From the NCBI GenBank assembly GCA_030066655.1, contig JASJBE010000002.1, positions 20,193 to 84,192 on the forward strand: a stretch of 64,000 bases of DNA. The letters are read 5' to 3'. This DNA comes from Woeseiaceae bacterium. Its GTDB lineage: Bacteria > Pseudomonadota > Gammaproteobacteria > Steroidobacterales > Woeseiaceae. Made by a program: the position numbers and the translations under genes. Each line of letters starts with the position of its first letter. The stretch's first letter is position 1. The notes beneath the pieces were generated by a model. The model saw only the letters and a program-made list of their open reading frames with translations, was not told the origin of the DNA and ran no database searches. Positions 1-7,273 of this stretch are shown piece after piece.

Positions 1-477
1 TGCATGTTCTACGACAACAAGGTCTCCATCGCTCACGTCGGCGACTCGCGCGCCTATCGGTTGCGGGGTGGCAACTTCGAGCAGATCACGATGGATCACT
101 CACTGTTGCAGGAACTGGTCGATCGCGGCTTCTATTCCCACGAGGAGGCGCAGCGTTCGACAAACCGGAATTACGTCACTCGGGCACTCGGCGTTGAACC
201 CACCGTTGAGGTGGAAGTCAGCGAATTCGAAGTGGATCCGGGAGACATTTATTTGCTGTGTTCGGACGGCCTTCCGGACATGGTTGAAGACGAGGATATT
301 CACTTAACTATCAATACTTTTAATGCTAGTCTTGACATGGTTGGTCAACAGCTGGTGGAACTGGCGAACGACCAAGGTGGACGAGACAACGTGTCAGTCA
401 TGCTCGCACAGGTGAATGACTCGTTTGCCGCCAAGAAGGGCCTCTTGGTGAAAATAGCGAATATGTTTCGTTCATAG
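1..477 (+). CDS. PP2C-family Ser/Thr protein phosphatase, 5' end outside window
   Basis: The frame is open from base 1, so the N-terminus lies upstream of the window. The visible 158 residues are the C-terminal two thirds of a metal-dependent PPM/PP2C phosphatase. Family motifs appear in order: HVGDSRAYRLR (metal-binding Asp), DHSLLQEL, LLCSDGLPDMV and GGRDNVSVML (final metal-binding Asp). Bacterial Stp/PrpC enzymes dephosphorylate Ser/Thr in the cytosol and usually oppose an Hanks-type kinase. The FHA gene 110 bp downstream on the same strand supports a phosphothreonine signalling pair. A kinase gene, if present, would have to lie upstream. Confidence 0.93.
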   Translation, partial: CMFYDNKVSIAHVGDSRAYRLRGGNFEQITMDHSLLQELVDRGFYSHEEAQRSTNRNYVTRALGVEPTVEVEVSEFEVDPGDIYLLCSDGLPDMVEDEDIHLTINTFNASLDMVGQQLVELANDQGGRDNVSVMLAQVNDSFAAKKGLLVKIANMFRS

Positions 478-586
478 GGATGCAGGGTTTCGGAGAAACA
501 AGACAGAGTCAGATCCGGATTGGGCCGGAGACGTCTGGTTTTGCCCTCCTGCGGTACGCACTCACCTTTAAGCACGGCGAAAATAC

Positions 587-1453
587 ATGGCGCGTTTAAT
601 ACTTAGTCTGGATAACCAGGTGCTGGCCGAATACAACATGTCGAAGGAGCGTTACACGATTGGACGCCTCCCCGACAACGACGTTCGTATCGACAACCCT
701 GCCGTCAGTGGGCACCACTCCCTGATCATCAACATCCTGAATGACTCGTTCCTCGAGGACCTGAACAGCACCAACGGGACCTACGTGAACGGTAAGCTGA
801 TCAAGAAACACGCGCTGCAGCACGGCGACGTCATCACGATCGGCCATCACCAACTCAGGTTCTCGGACCAGCAGGCCGCCGAGCCCGAGCAGGACGAATT
901 CGAGAAGACCATGGTCATTCCCGCCGGTCAGCAGAATGCCGAGCAGCTGGCGAAAGCCGAGGCGGCAGCTGAGAAAGCGGCGGCAGCGGCCGCGAGCACG
1001 GAGGCTTCCGAGGACGATATCGCCGAATCGGTCAAGCTGGACCCGGAAGAGGCCGGTCCGCTGGCGGCGGAAGAACCCGATTCGGCGCCCGCTCCCGAGC
1101 TGGATCCTGAACCCGAGCCAGAGCCGGAAGTGCACGCACGCACGACCGCCGGCATCGACCCGTCTGCTGCGCCGGCCGCCTTGCCAATGGCGAAGCTGCA
1201 GGTCTTAAGTGGCGCCTTCGCCGGGCGCGAACTCGAGCTGACGAAGGCACTGACGACGCTGGGACGACCCGGCGTGCAGGTCGCGGCCATCACGCGGCGT
1301 GCCGAAGGTTACTACATCGTCCACGTCGAGTCTGGCAAGGAAGGCGACTTCCCGCTTGTCAACGGTCAGCCGATCGGCGCCCAGGCGCGTAAGCTCGCTG
1401 ACAACGATGTCGTGCAGCTCGCCGGCGTCAAGATGGGTTTCTTCTCGTCCTGA
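587..1453 (+). CDS. FHA domain protein with Ala/Glu-rich linker and second FHA-like domain
   Basis: A 288-residue cytosolic protein. Residues about 22-95 form a canonical FHA phosphothreonine-binding domain: GR at 26-27, SGHH at 41-44 and NSTNGTYVNG near 60-69. Residues about 100-190 are a low-complexity Ala/Glu/Pro linker with a PEPEPEPE run. Residues about 197-288 look like a second, degenerate FHA fold (GRPGVQ, then VNGQPIG and DNDVVQLAG), without the SxxH signature. There is no signal peptide or membrane segment. It follows the PP2C phosphatase gene and probably reads Thr phosphorylation controlled by it. The exact pathway cannot be told from sequence. Confidence 0.88.
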   Translation: MARLILSLDNQVLAEYNMSKERYTIGRLPDNDVRIDNPAVSGHHSLIINILNDSFLEDLNSTNGTYVNGKLIKKHALQHGDVITIGHHQLRFSDQQAAEPEQDEFEKTMVIPAGQQNAEQLAKAEAAAEKAAAAAASTEASEDDIAESVKLDPEEAGPLAAEEPDSAPAPELDPEPEPEPEVHARTTAGIDPSAAPAALPMAKLQVLSGAFAGRELELTKALTTLGRPGVQVAAITRRAEGYYIVHVESGKEGDFPLVNGQPIGAQARKLADNDVVQLAGVKMGFFSS

Positions 1454-1551
1454 TCGGGACCTCGGTCTCCGCTTTGATCGGTTCGTATGTCGCGTCGCGT
1501 CAGCAGCGCGACCGCTGCGGGCGTCGCGAGGTCAGACACGAGCATTTGTCC

Positions 1552-2643
1552 TTACGCTGATTCGCGGTGCATGACGCCGCACAACAGCGTGTACGGGATC
1601 GTATCTGCCCAGCCCGCGAGTTCTTCGACCGCGAGGCCGTCGCCCCACAGCGTTGCCACGTCACCAACGCGATCGCGCGCGTCCGGACCCAGGTCAACGG
1701 TCAGCATGTCCATCGACACGATGCCAGCCAGCGGCACCCGTCTCCCGTTGAGCAGCACCGGGGTCCCGTCCCTGAAGCTTCGCGGGTATCCGTCGCCGTA
1801 GCCGGCAGCGATGACTCCGATGGTCGTATCCCTGTCCGCTGTGAACCGTTCGCGATAGCCGACGCTCTCCCCCGCCGAGATCCGCTTGACGCTGATGAGC
1901 CTTGCTTCGAACTGCATCGCGGGAAGGAGATCAAGCGCATCGCCAGACGATGCGGGGAACGGCGACACGCCATACAGCGACAGCCCGGGGCGGATCCAGT
2001 GATCGCCTGCAAATCCCAGCGTGCTCTTCAGCTCCCGAATCTCGTCCCAGCCCAGTGCGCCCGGTGAATTGGCAACGCTGACATCACCGTCAAAGCCCTT
2101 CGCTATCGATGCGAAACGTTCGAGTTGCCGCGTCGTCTTGTCGTCGTCGACAACGTCGGCATTGGAGAAGTGCGTCATCAGGCGTAGCTGTTTGACATGC
2201 GGCGATGCCCGCAGTCGTAACAGGACCTCAGGTACGCCCTTGAGCGCAAAGCCGAGCCGGTGCATGCCGGTGTCTATCTTCAGCCACACCGTCACCTTGG
2301 CGCCCGCATGCGCTTCCAGGAGTTCGACCTGCTCCAGGCTGTGGACGACCAGTTCACAGCCCTGGTTGATGGCAGACGTCTGGTCGTCCCGGTCCCAGAC
2401 ACCTTCCAGCATGACGATGGGCTTCTCGATACCGTGTTGACGCAGTTCCCGCGCTTCCGTCAGCCGCGCGACGGCGAACGAGTCAGCGTCGGTGAGGCTG
2501 TCGGCCACGGTGCACAGCCCGTGTCCGTAGGCGTTTGCTTTGATCACAGCCATGACGCGGCTGCCGGGAACGGCCTTATGGATGACGGAAAGATTGTGCC
2601 TCAGTGCGTCGGGCCGAATAACGGCCCGTGCACCGAAACTCAC
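1552..2643 (-). CDS. alr: Alanine racemase
   Basis: PLP-dependent interconversion of L- and D-alanine for peptidoglycan; 363 residues, normal for the family. The PLP lysine is K35 in VIKANAYGHG. The C-terminal domain supplies the second catalytic base in ESVGYRERF and the AGYGDGYPR and SMDMLTVDLG motifs. The start codon overlaps the dnaB stop by 4 nt (2640-2643), so the two genes are translationally coupled. The dnaB-alr pair is a common gammaproteobacterial arrangement. Confidence 0.97.
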   Translation of the reverse strand: MSFGARAVIRPDALRHNLSVIHKAVPGSRVMAVIKANAYGHGLCTVADSLTDADSFAVARLTEARELRQHGIEKPIVMLEGVWDRDDQTSAINQGCELVVHSLEQVELLEAHAGAKVTVWLKIDTGMHRLGFALKGVPEVLLRLRASPHVKQLRLMTHFSNADVVDDDKTTRQLERFASIAKGFDGDVSVANSPGALGWDEIRELKSTLGFAGDHWIRPGLSLYGVSPFPASSGDALDLLPAMQFEARLISVKRISAGESVGYRERFTADRDTTIGVIAAGYGDGYPRSFRDGTPVLLNGRRVPLAGIVSMDMLTVDLGPDARDRVGDVATLWGDGLAVEELAGWADTIPYTLLCGVMHRESA

Positions 2644-4028
2644 GGGAAAGCCTCGTCGCTGTAGGATTCGGGCACGAAGTTCTCAAACTTCGTGTAGCGA
2701 CCAACGAAGGTGAGCGGGAAGTCGCCGATGGGACCGTTACGCTGTTTGGCGATCGTGATGTCAGCGATGCCCTTGCGCGGCGTGTCCTGGTTATAGACCT
2801 CGTCACGGTAAATAAAGATGATCAGGTCGGCGTCCTGCTCGATGGCACCCGATTCTCTGAGGTCAGACATGACCGGTCGCTTGTCCGTCCGTTGTTCGAC
2901 ACCGCGATTCAACTGCGACAGCGCGATCACCGGGAGGTTGAGCTCTTTTGCCAGCGCTTTCAGCGAGCGCGATATCTCCGAGATCTCGGTGGCCCGATTC
3001 TCCTTGTTGCCGGGGACCTGCATCAGCTGCAGGTAGTCGACGACGATGAGGCCGAGGCCATGCTCACGCTGCAGGCGCCTCGCGCGGGCGCGAATCTCGG
3101 TCGGCGACAGGCCCGGCGTATCGTCGATAAAGACCGGCGCCTCGGACATCAGTTGCACGGCCGTGTTGATCCGCGACCAGTCCTCATCGGGAAAGCGCCC
3201 GGTTCGAAGGAAAGTCTGGTCGACGCGACCGAGGGACGAGATCATGCGAAACGCCAGCTGCTGCGCAGGCATCTCCATCGAGAAAATAGCCGTGGGGACC
3301 TTACTGCCGATCGCCGCATTCTCGGCCATGTTCACCGCCAGCGTCGTCTTGCCCATCGACGGTCTGCCGGCAACGATGATCAGGTCGCCGCCCTGCAGCC
3401 CGGCGGTCATCTTGTCGAATTCGTGGTAGCCAGTGGAGATGCCAGTGATATCGCCGTCGGACTGATGCAGCAGGTCGATCCTGTCGACCGTCTCCGGGAG
3501 GATGTCCCTCAGAGGTTTGAAACCCGCCCTGCCCCGTGCGCCTTTCTCGGCAATCTCGAAGACCTTGCGCTCGGCCTCGTCAACGAGGTCGCTCGCCGTG
3601 CGACCGTCCGACGTGAACGCACTGCCGGCAATCTCATTGCCGACGTTGATCAGCGACCGCATGATCGAGCGCTCGCGAACGATGTTCGCATAGGCTTTCG
3701 CGTTGGCGGCGCCGGGTGTCTCATTCGCCAGCGTGGCGATGTACTCGAGGCCGCCGGCGTCTTCGAGTTCGCCGCGGGCGTCGAGAAACTCGGACACGGT
3801 AACGACGTCGCAGGCCTGGCCGTCCTGCGTCAAGGCTGCGACCGCAGCGAAAATGAGCTGATGGTCCTTGCGGTAGAAATCCGCCGCGGCGACAACGTCG
3901 GCGACCTTGTCGAACGCCTGCTTGTCGAGCATCAGGCCGCCAATCAGGGATTGTTCGGCTTCGACGGAGCTAGGCGGCACCTTCAGGCGCTGCTCAAGAC
4001 TTCCCCCGTCTCCCAAAGCTCGAACCAT
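2640..4028 (-). CDS. dnaB: Replicative DNA helicase DnaB
   Basis: Hexameric 5'-3' replicative helicase, 462 residues (E. coli 471). The N-terminal DnaB domain starts with PPSSVEAEQSLIGGLM (about 18-33). The RecA-like ATPase has the Walker A GRPSMGKTT near 215-223, a Walker B GLIVVDYLQLM, and the C-terminal LSQLNRGVEQR and DLRESGAIEQDAD motifs. It lies 82 bp downstream of rplI on the same strand. The gap contains only a short GCCGT/ACGGC hairpin without a U run, so read-through from the ribosomal operon is likely. Confidence 0.98.
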   Translation of the reverse strand: MVRALGDGGSLEQRLKVPPSSVEAEQSLIGGLMLDKQAFDKVADVVAAADFYRKDHQLIFAAVAALTQDGQACDVVTVSEFLDARGELEDAGGLEYIATLANETPGAANAKAYANIVRERSIMRSLINVGNEIAGSAFTSDGRTASDLVDEAERKVFEIAEKGARGRAGFKPLRDILPETVDRIDLLHQSDGDITGISTGYHEFDKMTAGLQGGDLIIVAGRPSMGKTTLAVNMAENAAIGSKVPTAIFSMEMPAQQLAFRMISSLGRVDQTFLRTGRFPDEDWSRINTAVQLMSEAPVFIDDTPGLSPTEIRARARRLQREHGLGLIVVDYLQLMQVPGNKENRATEISEISRSLKALAKELNLPVIALSQLNRGVEQRTDKRPVMSDLRESGAIEQDADLIIFIYRDEVYNQDTPRKGIADITIAKQRNGPIGDFPLTFVGRYTKFENFVPESYSDEAFP

Positions 4029-4110
4029 CTGACTCCCTCAGTCGCTGGATATCGCCTTTAAAGGTAGCACACTACGACGCCGTGATAACGGCGCCGAAAT
4101 GCTGACTCAC

Positions 4111-4560
4111 TTACTCGGCTGCAACGACTCGGACGGCGACTTCGGCGTCGACCTGCGGGTGCAGGTGGATGCCGACCTGGAACTCGCCAGCCTCGTGGAT
4201 GGGACCGTCCGGCATGCGGACTTCGCTGCGCTGAACCTCGATCTGGATCGCTTCGAACGCGTCGGCGATGTCGATCGGGCCGATGGAACCGAACAGCTTG
4301 CCTTCGCTGCCGACGTTCGCCGGGATCACCAGCTTGACACCGCTAATCTGCTCGGCGCGTTTCTTCGCCGCGGCAAGCTCCTCAGCCGCTGCCTTCTCAA
4401 GCTCGGCGCGACGTGCTTCGATCTCGGCCATGTTCGCCTTGGTGGCCAAGGCTGCTTTGCCCTGCGGGAGCAGGAAGTTGCGGCCATAGCCCGGCTTGAC
4501 CTTGACTAGGTCGCCGATGCTGCCGAGGTTTTCCACGTTTTCCAACAAAATAACGTTCAT
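4111..4560 (-). CDS. rplI: 50S ribosomal protein bL9
   Basis: 149 residues, the standard bL9 length. The N-terminal domain begins MNVILLENVENLGSIGD and contains the GYGRNFLLPQGKA signature, followed by the long connecting helix rich in Ala, Glu and Lys and the C-terminal rRNA-binding domain. It lies 36 bp downstream of the DUF2232 membrane gene and is the last ribosomal gene of the rpsF-rpsR-DUF2232-rplI operon. Confidence 0.98.
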   Translation of the reverse strand: MNVILLENVENLGSIGDLVKVKPGYGRNFLLPQGKAALATKANMAEIEARRAELEKAAAEELAAAKKRAEQISGVKLVIPANVGSEGKLFGSIGPIDIADAFEAIQIEVQRSEVRMPDGPIHEAGEFQVGIHLHPQVDAEVAVRVVAAE

Positions 4561-4596
4561 CTTCTTTACCTTAGTGTCTTCCAGTTTCCGACGCGC

Positions 4597-5508
4597 CTAG
4601 GCAGGCCTCTCGCGACGAAAGTTAAACCATGCGTCCGCATACCCTACGAGCGCGAGAACCATCAATGCAATCGCATTAATCGGCGGTATTACCAGCGTTG
4701 CGTACGCGAACATCAGCAGCACCACCGGTATCTTTTTCTCGGCGTGCAGCCAGTGCAACAGCGCCAGGCCCTGCAGCCAGAACACGGCGTAAAACAGAAA
4801 CGCCAGGTTCTTCAGCCAGATGGCGTTTACGACCATCGCAACCAGTGACGACACCGCCATCAGGATCGCGATGACCTTGCCAAGACTCAGCTCGGCAAAT
4901 CGACCGTAGGGCAGAGCCCCCGGCAGGCGACCGGCCAACGCGTAGCCCAGCGTGAACAGTGCGCTGTGCACAATCCACAACGCCAGGACAATCGTCAGCG
5001 TCATGTGCTCGGCAAACGGCAGCAGCTGTTCGACCACCGATGCCATGTCTTCCTGGCCCTGCTCGCGCCACGCCGCCGCGACGGCGTTCAGCGTGGACTC
5101 CCAGAACGCGGCCGGGTCCGGCGCGATCACGAAGATCAGGCCGATCAGCGCCGCCATCGCAATCACGGATATCTGCAGCGTCAACGCCAACGAGCGCGTG
5201 GCCATCAGCAGCGATACCAGTATCAGTCCGGGCGCCCATATTGCCGCCATCGAAAAAGCGACGACCGCCGGGTTCTTTCCGCTAAGAAGCGATGCGACGC
5301 CCAGCAGTCCCGCCGTGATGGCCGCCTGGACGATTGCGACGCGCAGGCCGTTCTTCAGCACCAGCATGACCAGCAAAGCGCTGCTGAACATGCCGACTAA
5401 GGGCAGCGATGCCAGCGCCAACAGTCCGAAGACGCCGTTCACCGTCCTCGCCGACAGCCACTTAAGCGCAGTGTCCAGCGGCGATTTGTCGCCAGGTGAG
5501 CTCTCCAC
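4597..5508 (-). CDS. DUF2232-type polytopic membrane protein
   Basis: 303 residues with about eight hydrophobic segments separated by short loops and a basic C-terminus. Its position between rpsR and rplI and its composition match the DUF2232 (YybS-like) family, which commonly sits in this ribosomal operon in Pseudomonadota. No catalytic motif is visible and the function of the family is not established. The gap to rpsR is only 11 bp, so it is co-transcribed with it. It could be a transport or membrane-scaffold protein. Confidence 0.85.
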   Translation of the reverse strand: MESSPGDKSPLDTALKWLSARTVNGVFGLLALASLPLVGMFSSALLVMLVLKNGLRVAIVQAAITAGLLGVASLLSGKNPAVVAFSMAAIWAPGLILVSLLMATRSLALTLQISVIAMAALIGLIFVIAPDPAAFWESTLNAVAAAWREQGQEDMASVVEQLLPFAEHMTLTIVLALWIVHSALFTLGYALAGRLPGALPYGRFAELSLGKVIAILMAVSSLVAMVVNAIWLKNLAFLFYAVFWLQGLALLHWLHAEKKIPVVLLMFAYATLVIPPINAIALMVLALVGYADAWFNFRRERPA

Positions 5509-5519
5509 GGAGCTCGCCT

Positions 5520-5744
5520 TTAGTGTCGATCGGTGTAAGGCAGCAGGGCCAGGTAACGAGCGCGCTTGACCGCGGTCGACAGCTGACGCTGGTAGTGTGC
5601 CTTGGTTCCGGTGATACGGCTCGGGACAATCTTGCCCGTTTCCGTGATGTACGCTTTCAGCAGGTTGAGATCCTTGTAATCGATCTCCTCGATGCCCTCA
5701 GCGGTAAAGCGGCAGTACTTGCGCCTGCGTGAATATCTGCTCAT
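5520..5744 (-). CDS. rpsR: 30S ribosomal protein bS18
   Basis: 74 residues, typical bS18. The N-terminus is basic ([13 protein letters not shown]), followed by [19 protein letters not shown] and the rRNA-binding [14 protein letters not shown] motif. It binds bS6 in the 30S platform, and rpsF is the next gene upstream, 11 bp away. Confidence 0.98.
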   Translation of the reverse strand: MSRYSRRRKYCRFTAEGIEEIDYKDLNLLKAYITETGKIVPSRITGTKAHYQRQLSTAVKRARYLALLPYTDRH

Positions 5745-5755
5745 CAGTGTTCTCC

Positions 5756-6298
5756 TCAGGCGGTCTTGGCGTCGGGCGTTTCTTCGGCGGCTGCAGGCTC
5801 TTCAGCTGACTCTTCCTTCGCTTCAGCTGCTGCCTCGGGCGCCTCCTCTTTCCCGGCATCGTCGTCCTTGGACTCGGCCTCTGCCTTGGCGGCTTCCTCG
5901 TCCTTACGCATCGCGGCCTCGGCAGCCGCCTTCGCGTCGCGACGCTGCTGTGCTTCCTTCTCCTTGGCCTTTTCTTCGGCGACGGCGACGGCCATCGGCG
6001 AGGCCTCGGTGACGGCATCCTTGCGCGCCATCACGAGGTGGCGGAGAACGGCGTCGTTGAAGCGGAATGCGCTCTTGATCTCTTCGATCACGGCAAAGTC
6101 GCACTCGACGTTCAACAGAACGTAGTGGGCTTTGTGGATCTTGTTGATCGGGTGAGCCAGCTGGCGGCGGCCCCAGTCTTCGGTACGGTGGATGGTACCG
6201 TTAGCGGCGGTCACCATGCCCTGGTAGCGTTCAACCATGGCAGGCACCTGCTCGCTCTGGTCCGGATGGACCAGAAATACGATTTCATAGTGTCTCAT
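5756..6298 (-). CDS. rpsF: 30S ribosomal protein bS6 with long acidic Ala/Glu tail
   Basis: Residues 1 to about 100 are a normal bS6 ([19 protein letters not shown], then [20 protein letters not shown]). The protein then continues for about 75 residues of low-complexity Ala, Glu, Lys and Asp ending EETPDAKTA, making 180 residues against about 131-135 in E. coli, whose glutamates are added after translation by RimK. The tail is open, in frame and ends 11 bp before rpsR, so it is real. It opens the S6/S18 operon behind a strong promoter at 6402-6430. Confidence 0.97.
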   Translation of the reverse strand: MRHYEIVFLVHPDQSEQVPAMVERYQGMVTAANGTIHRTEDWGRRQLAHPINKIHKAHYVLLNVECDFAVIEEIKSAFRFNDAVLRHLVMARKDAVTEASPMAVAVAEEKAKEKEAQQRRDAKAAAEAAMRKDEEAAKAEAESKDDDAGKEEAPEAAAEAKEESAEEPAAAEETPDAKTA

Positions 6299-6401
6299 TG
6301 TCGTCCCTTATGGATGAAATCCGGCCAACATCGGCCCGGATTACAGCCACCCGGCTGCCCGGTGTGGCAAGAGTATCCCCGCCTTTTCTACGGGGAGGCG
6401 C

Positions 6402-6430
6402 ATACTACTGCGGCCGAATCGGCTGTGCAA
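6402..6430 (-). promoter_or_regulatory. Sigma-70 promoter of the rpsF operon
   Basis: On the minus strand, TTGCAC (6425-6430) and TAGTAT (6402-6407) are separated by exactly 17 bp. Transcription would start near 6395 and give a leader of about 97 nt before rpsF. The leader contains a CCCCG/CGGGG hairpin and GGGCAGCCGGGTGGCTG, a GC-rich region with CCG triplets. S6:S18 autoregulatory leaders are known to display a CCG-containing bulge, but I cannot confirm the fold here. Confidence 0.65.
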
Positions 6431-6448
6431 GCGAAAAACGCTTGTAAA

Positions 6449-7228
6449 TTAGTCGGCTGCGGGGCTGTCGGCAGTGGCCTCCCCGCGCTGTCGGACGGCC
6501 TCGAACAGGCAGACCGCCGTCGCGACCGAGACATTGAGGCTGGACACCGATCCGGCCATCGGCAGCCGGCACAGCCGGTCGCAGCGAGACATGACGCGTT
6601 TCGAGAGCCCTTTCTCCTCCTGGCCCATGACAATCGCTGCCGGACCGGCCATATCCGCGTCGTAGAGTAGCGAATCCGCCTTGTCGCTGGTGCCGATGCG
6701 CTGCACGCCGTAGTCGCCCAGCCAGTCCAGCACGCGGCCGATATTGGCCACGACGGCAAACGGGACCTGCTCCGCGGCGCCGGCCGCCACTTTGGACACG
6801 GTAGGACCGAGGGTCGCTGAGCCGTGCCGAGGCACGATGACGGCGTCAACGCCAGCCGCATCCGCGGTGCGCAGGCAGGCGCCCAGGTTGTGTGGGTCCT
6901 GGACGCCGTCGAGGATCAGCAGCAGGAGTTCATCGTCGCCAGACAGCACCGTCTCGACCAGTGAGCGAAGCCCCGCCTCGTCCAGCAGCGTGTCGCGGCT
7001 GACCTCGGCGACAACCCCCTGGTGCCGCGACTCACCGGACATCTGCTGCAACCTCGCGCGGTTAGCGGACTGTATGTCGATGCCCTTCGCCTTGAGTTTG
7101 CCGACGATCGCCTCTACCCGTGGGTTCTGTGAGCGGTATTCAACAAACACTCGCCGCAATGTGTCGGGACTGCTGACCAGCAGCTGCTCGACAGCCCGCA
7201 GACCGGTGACGTATCGGGACTTGCTCAT
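6449..7228 (-). CDS. rlmB: 23S rRNA (guanosine-2'-O-)-methyltransferase RlmB
   Basis: SPOUT-fold methyltransferase that methylates the ribose of G2251 in 23S rRNA; 259 residues. The N-terminal substrate-binding domain (to about 75) is followed by the catalytic domain. Its three motifs are LDGVQDPHNLGACLRTADAAG, IVMGQEEKGLS and LPMAGSVSSLNVSVATAV, which form the trefoil-knot SAM site. It lies 45 bp downstream of rnr and 150 bp upstream of rpsF, the usual rnr-rlmB-rpsF order. Confidence 0.97.
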   Translation of the reverse strand: MSKSRYVTGLRAVEQLLVSSPDTLRRVFVEYRSQNPRVEAIVGKLKAKGIDIQSANRARLQQMSGESRHQGVVAEVSRDTLLDEAGLRSLVETVLSGDDELLLLILDGVQDPHNLGACLRTADAAGVDAVIVPRHGSATLGPTVSKVAAGAAEQVPFAVVANIGRVLDWLGDYGVQRIGTSDKADSLLYDADMAGPAAIVMGQEEKGLSKRVMSRCDRLCRLPMAGSVSSLNVSVATAVCLFEAVRQRGEATADSPAAD

Positions 7229-7273
7229 GGCTGATCGCTGTCTGTCATCAAGAGAACCTCTGGGATGAGGAGC

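Noticed and set aside
2628..4061. Long plus-strand ORF opposite dnaB
   Set aside because: Antisense shadow caused by high-GC codon bias; no domain, and dnaB is certain.
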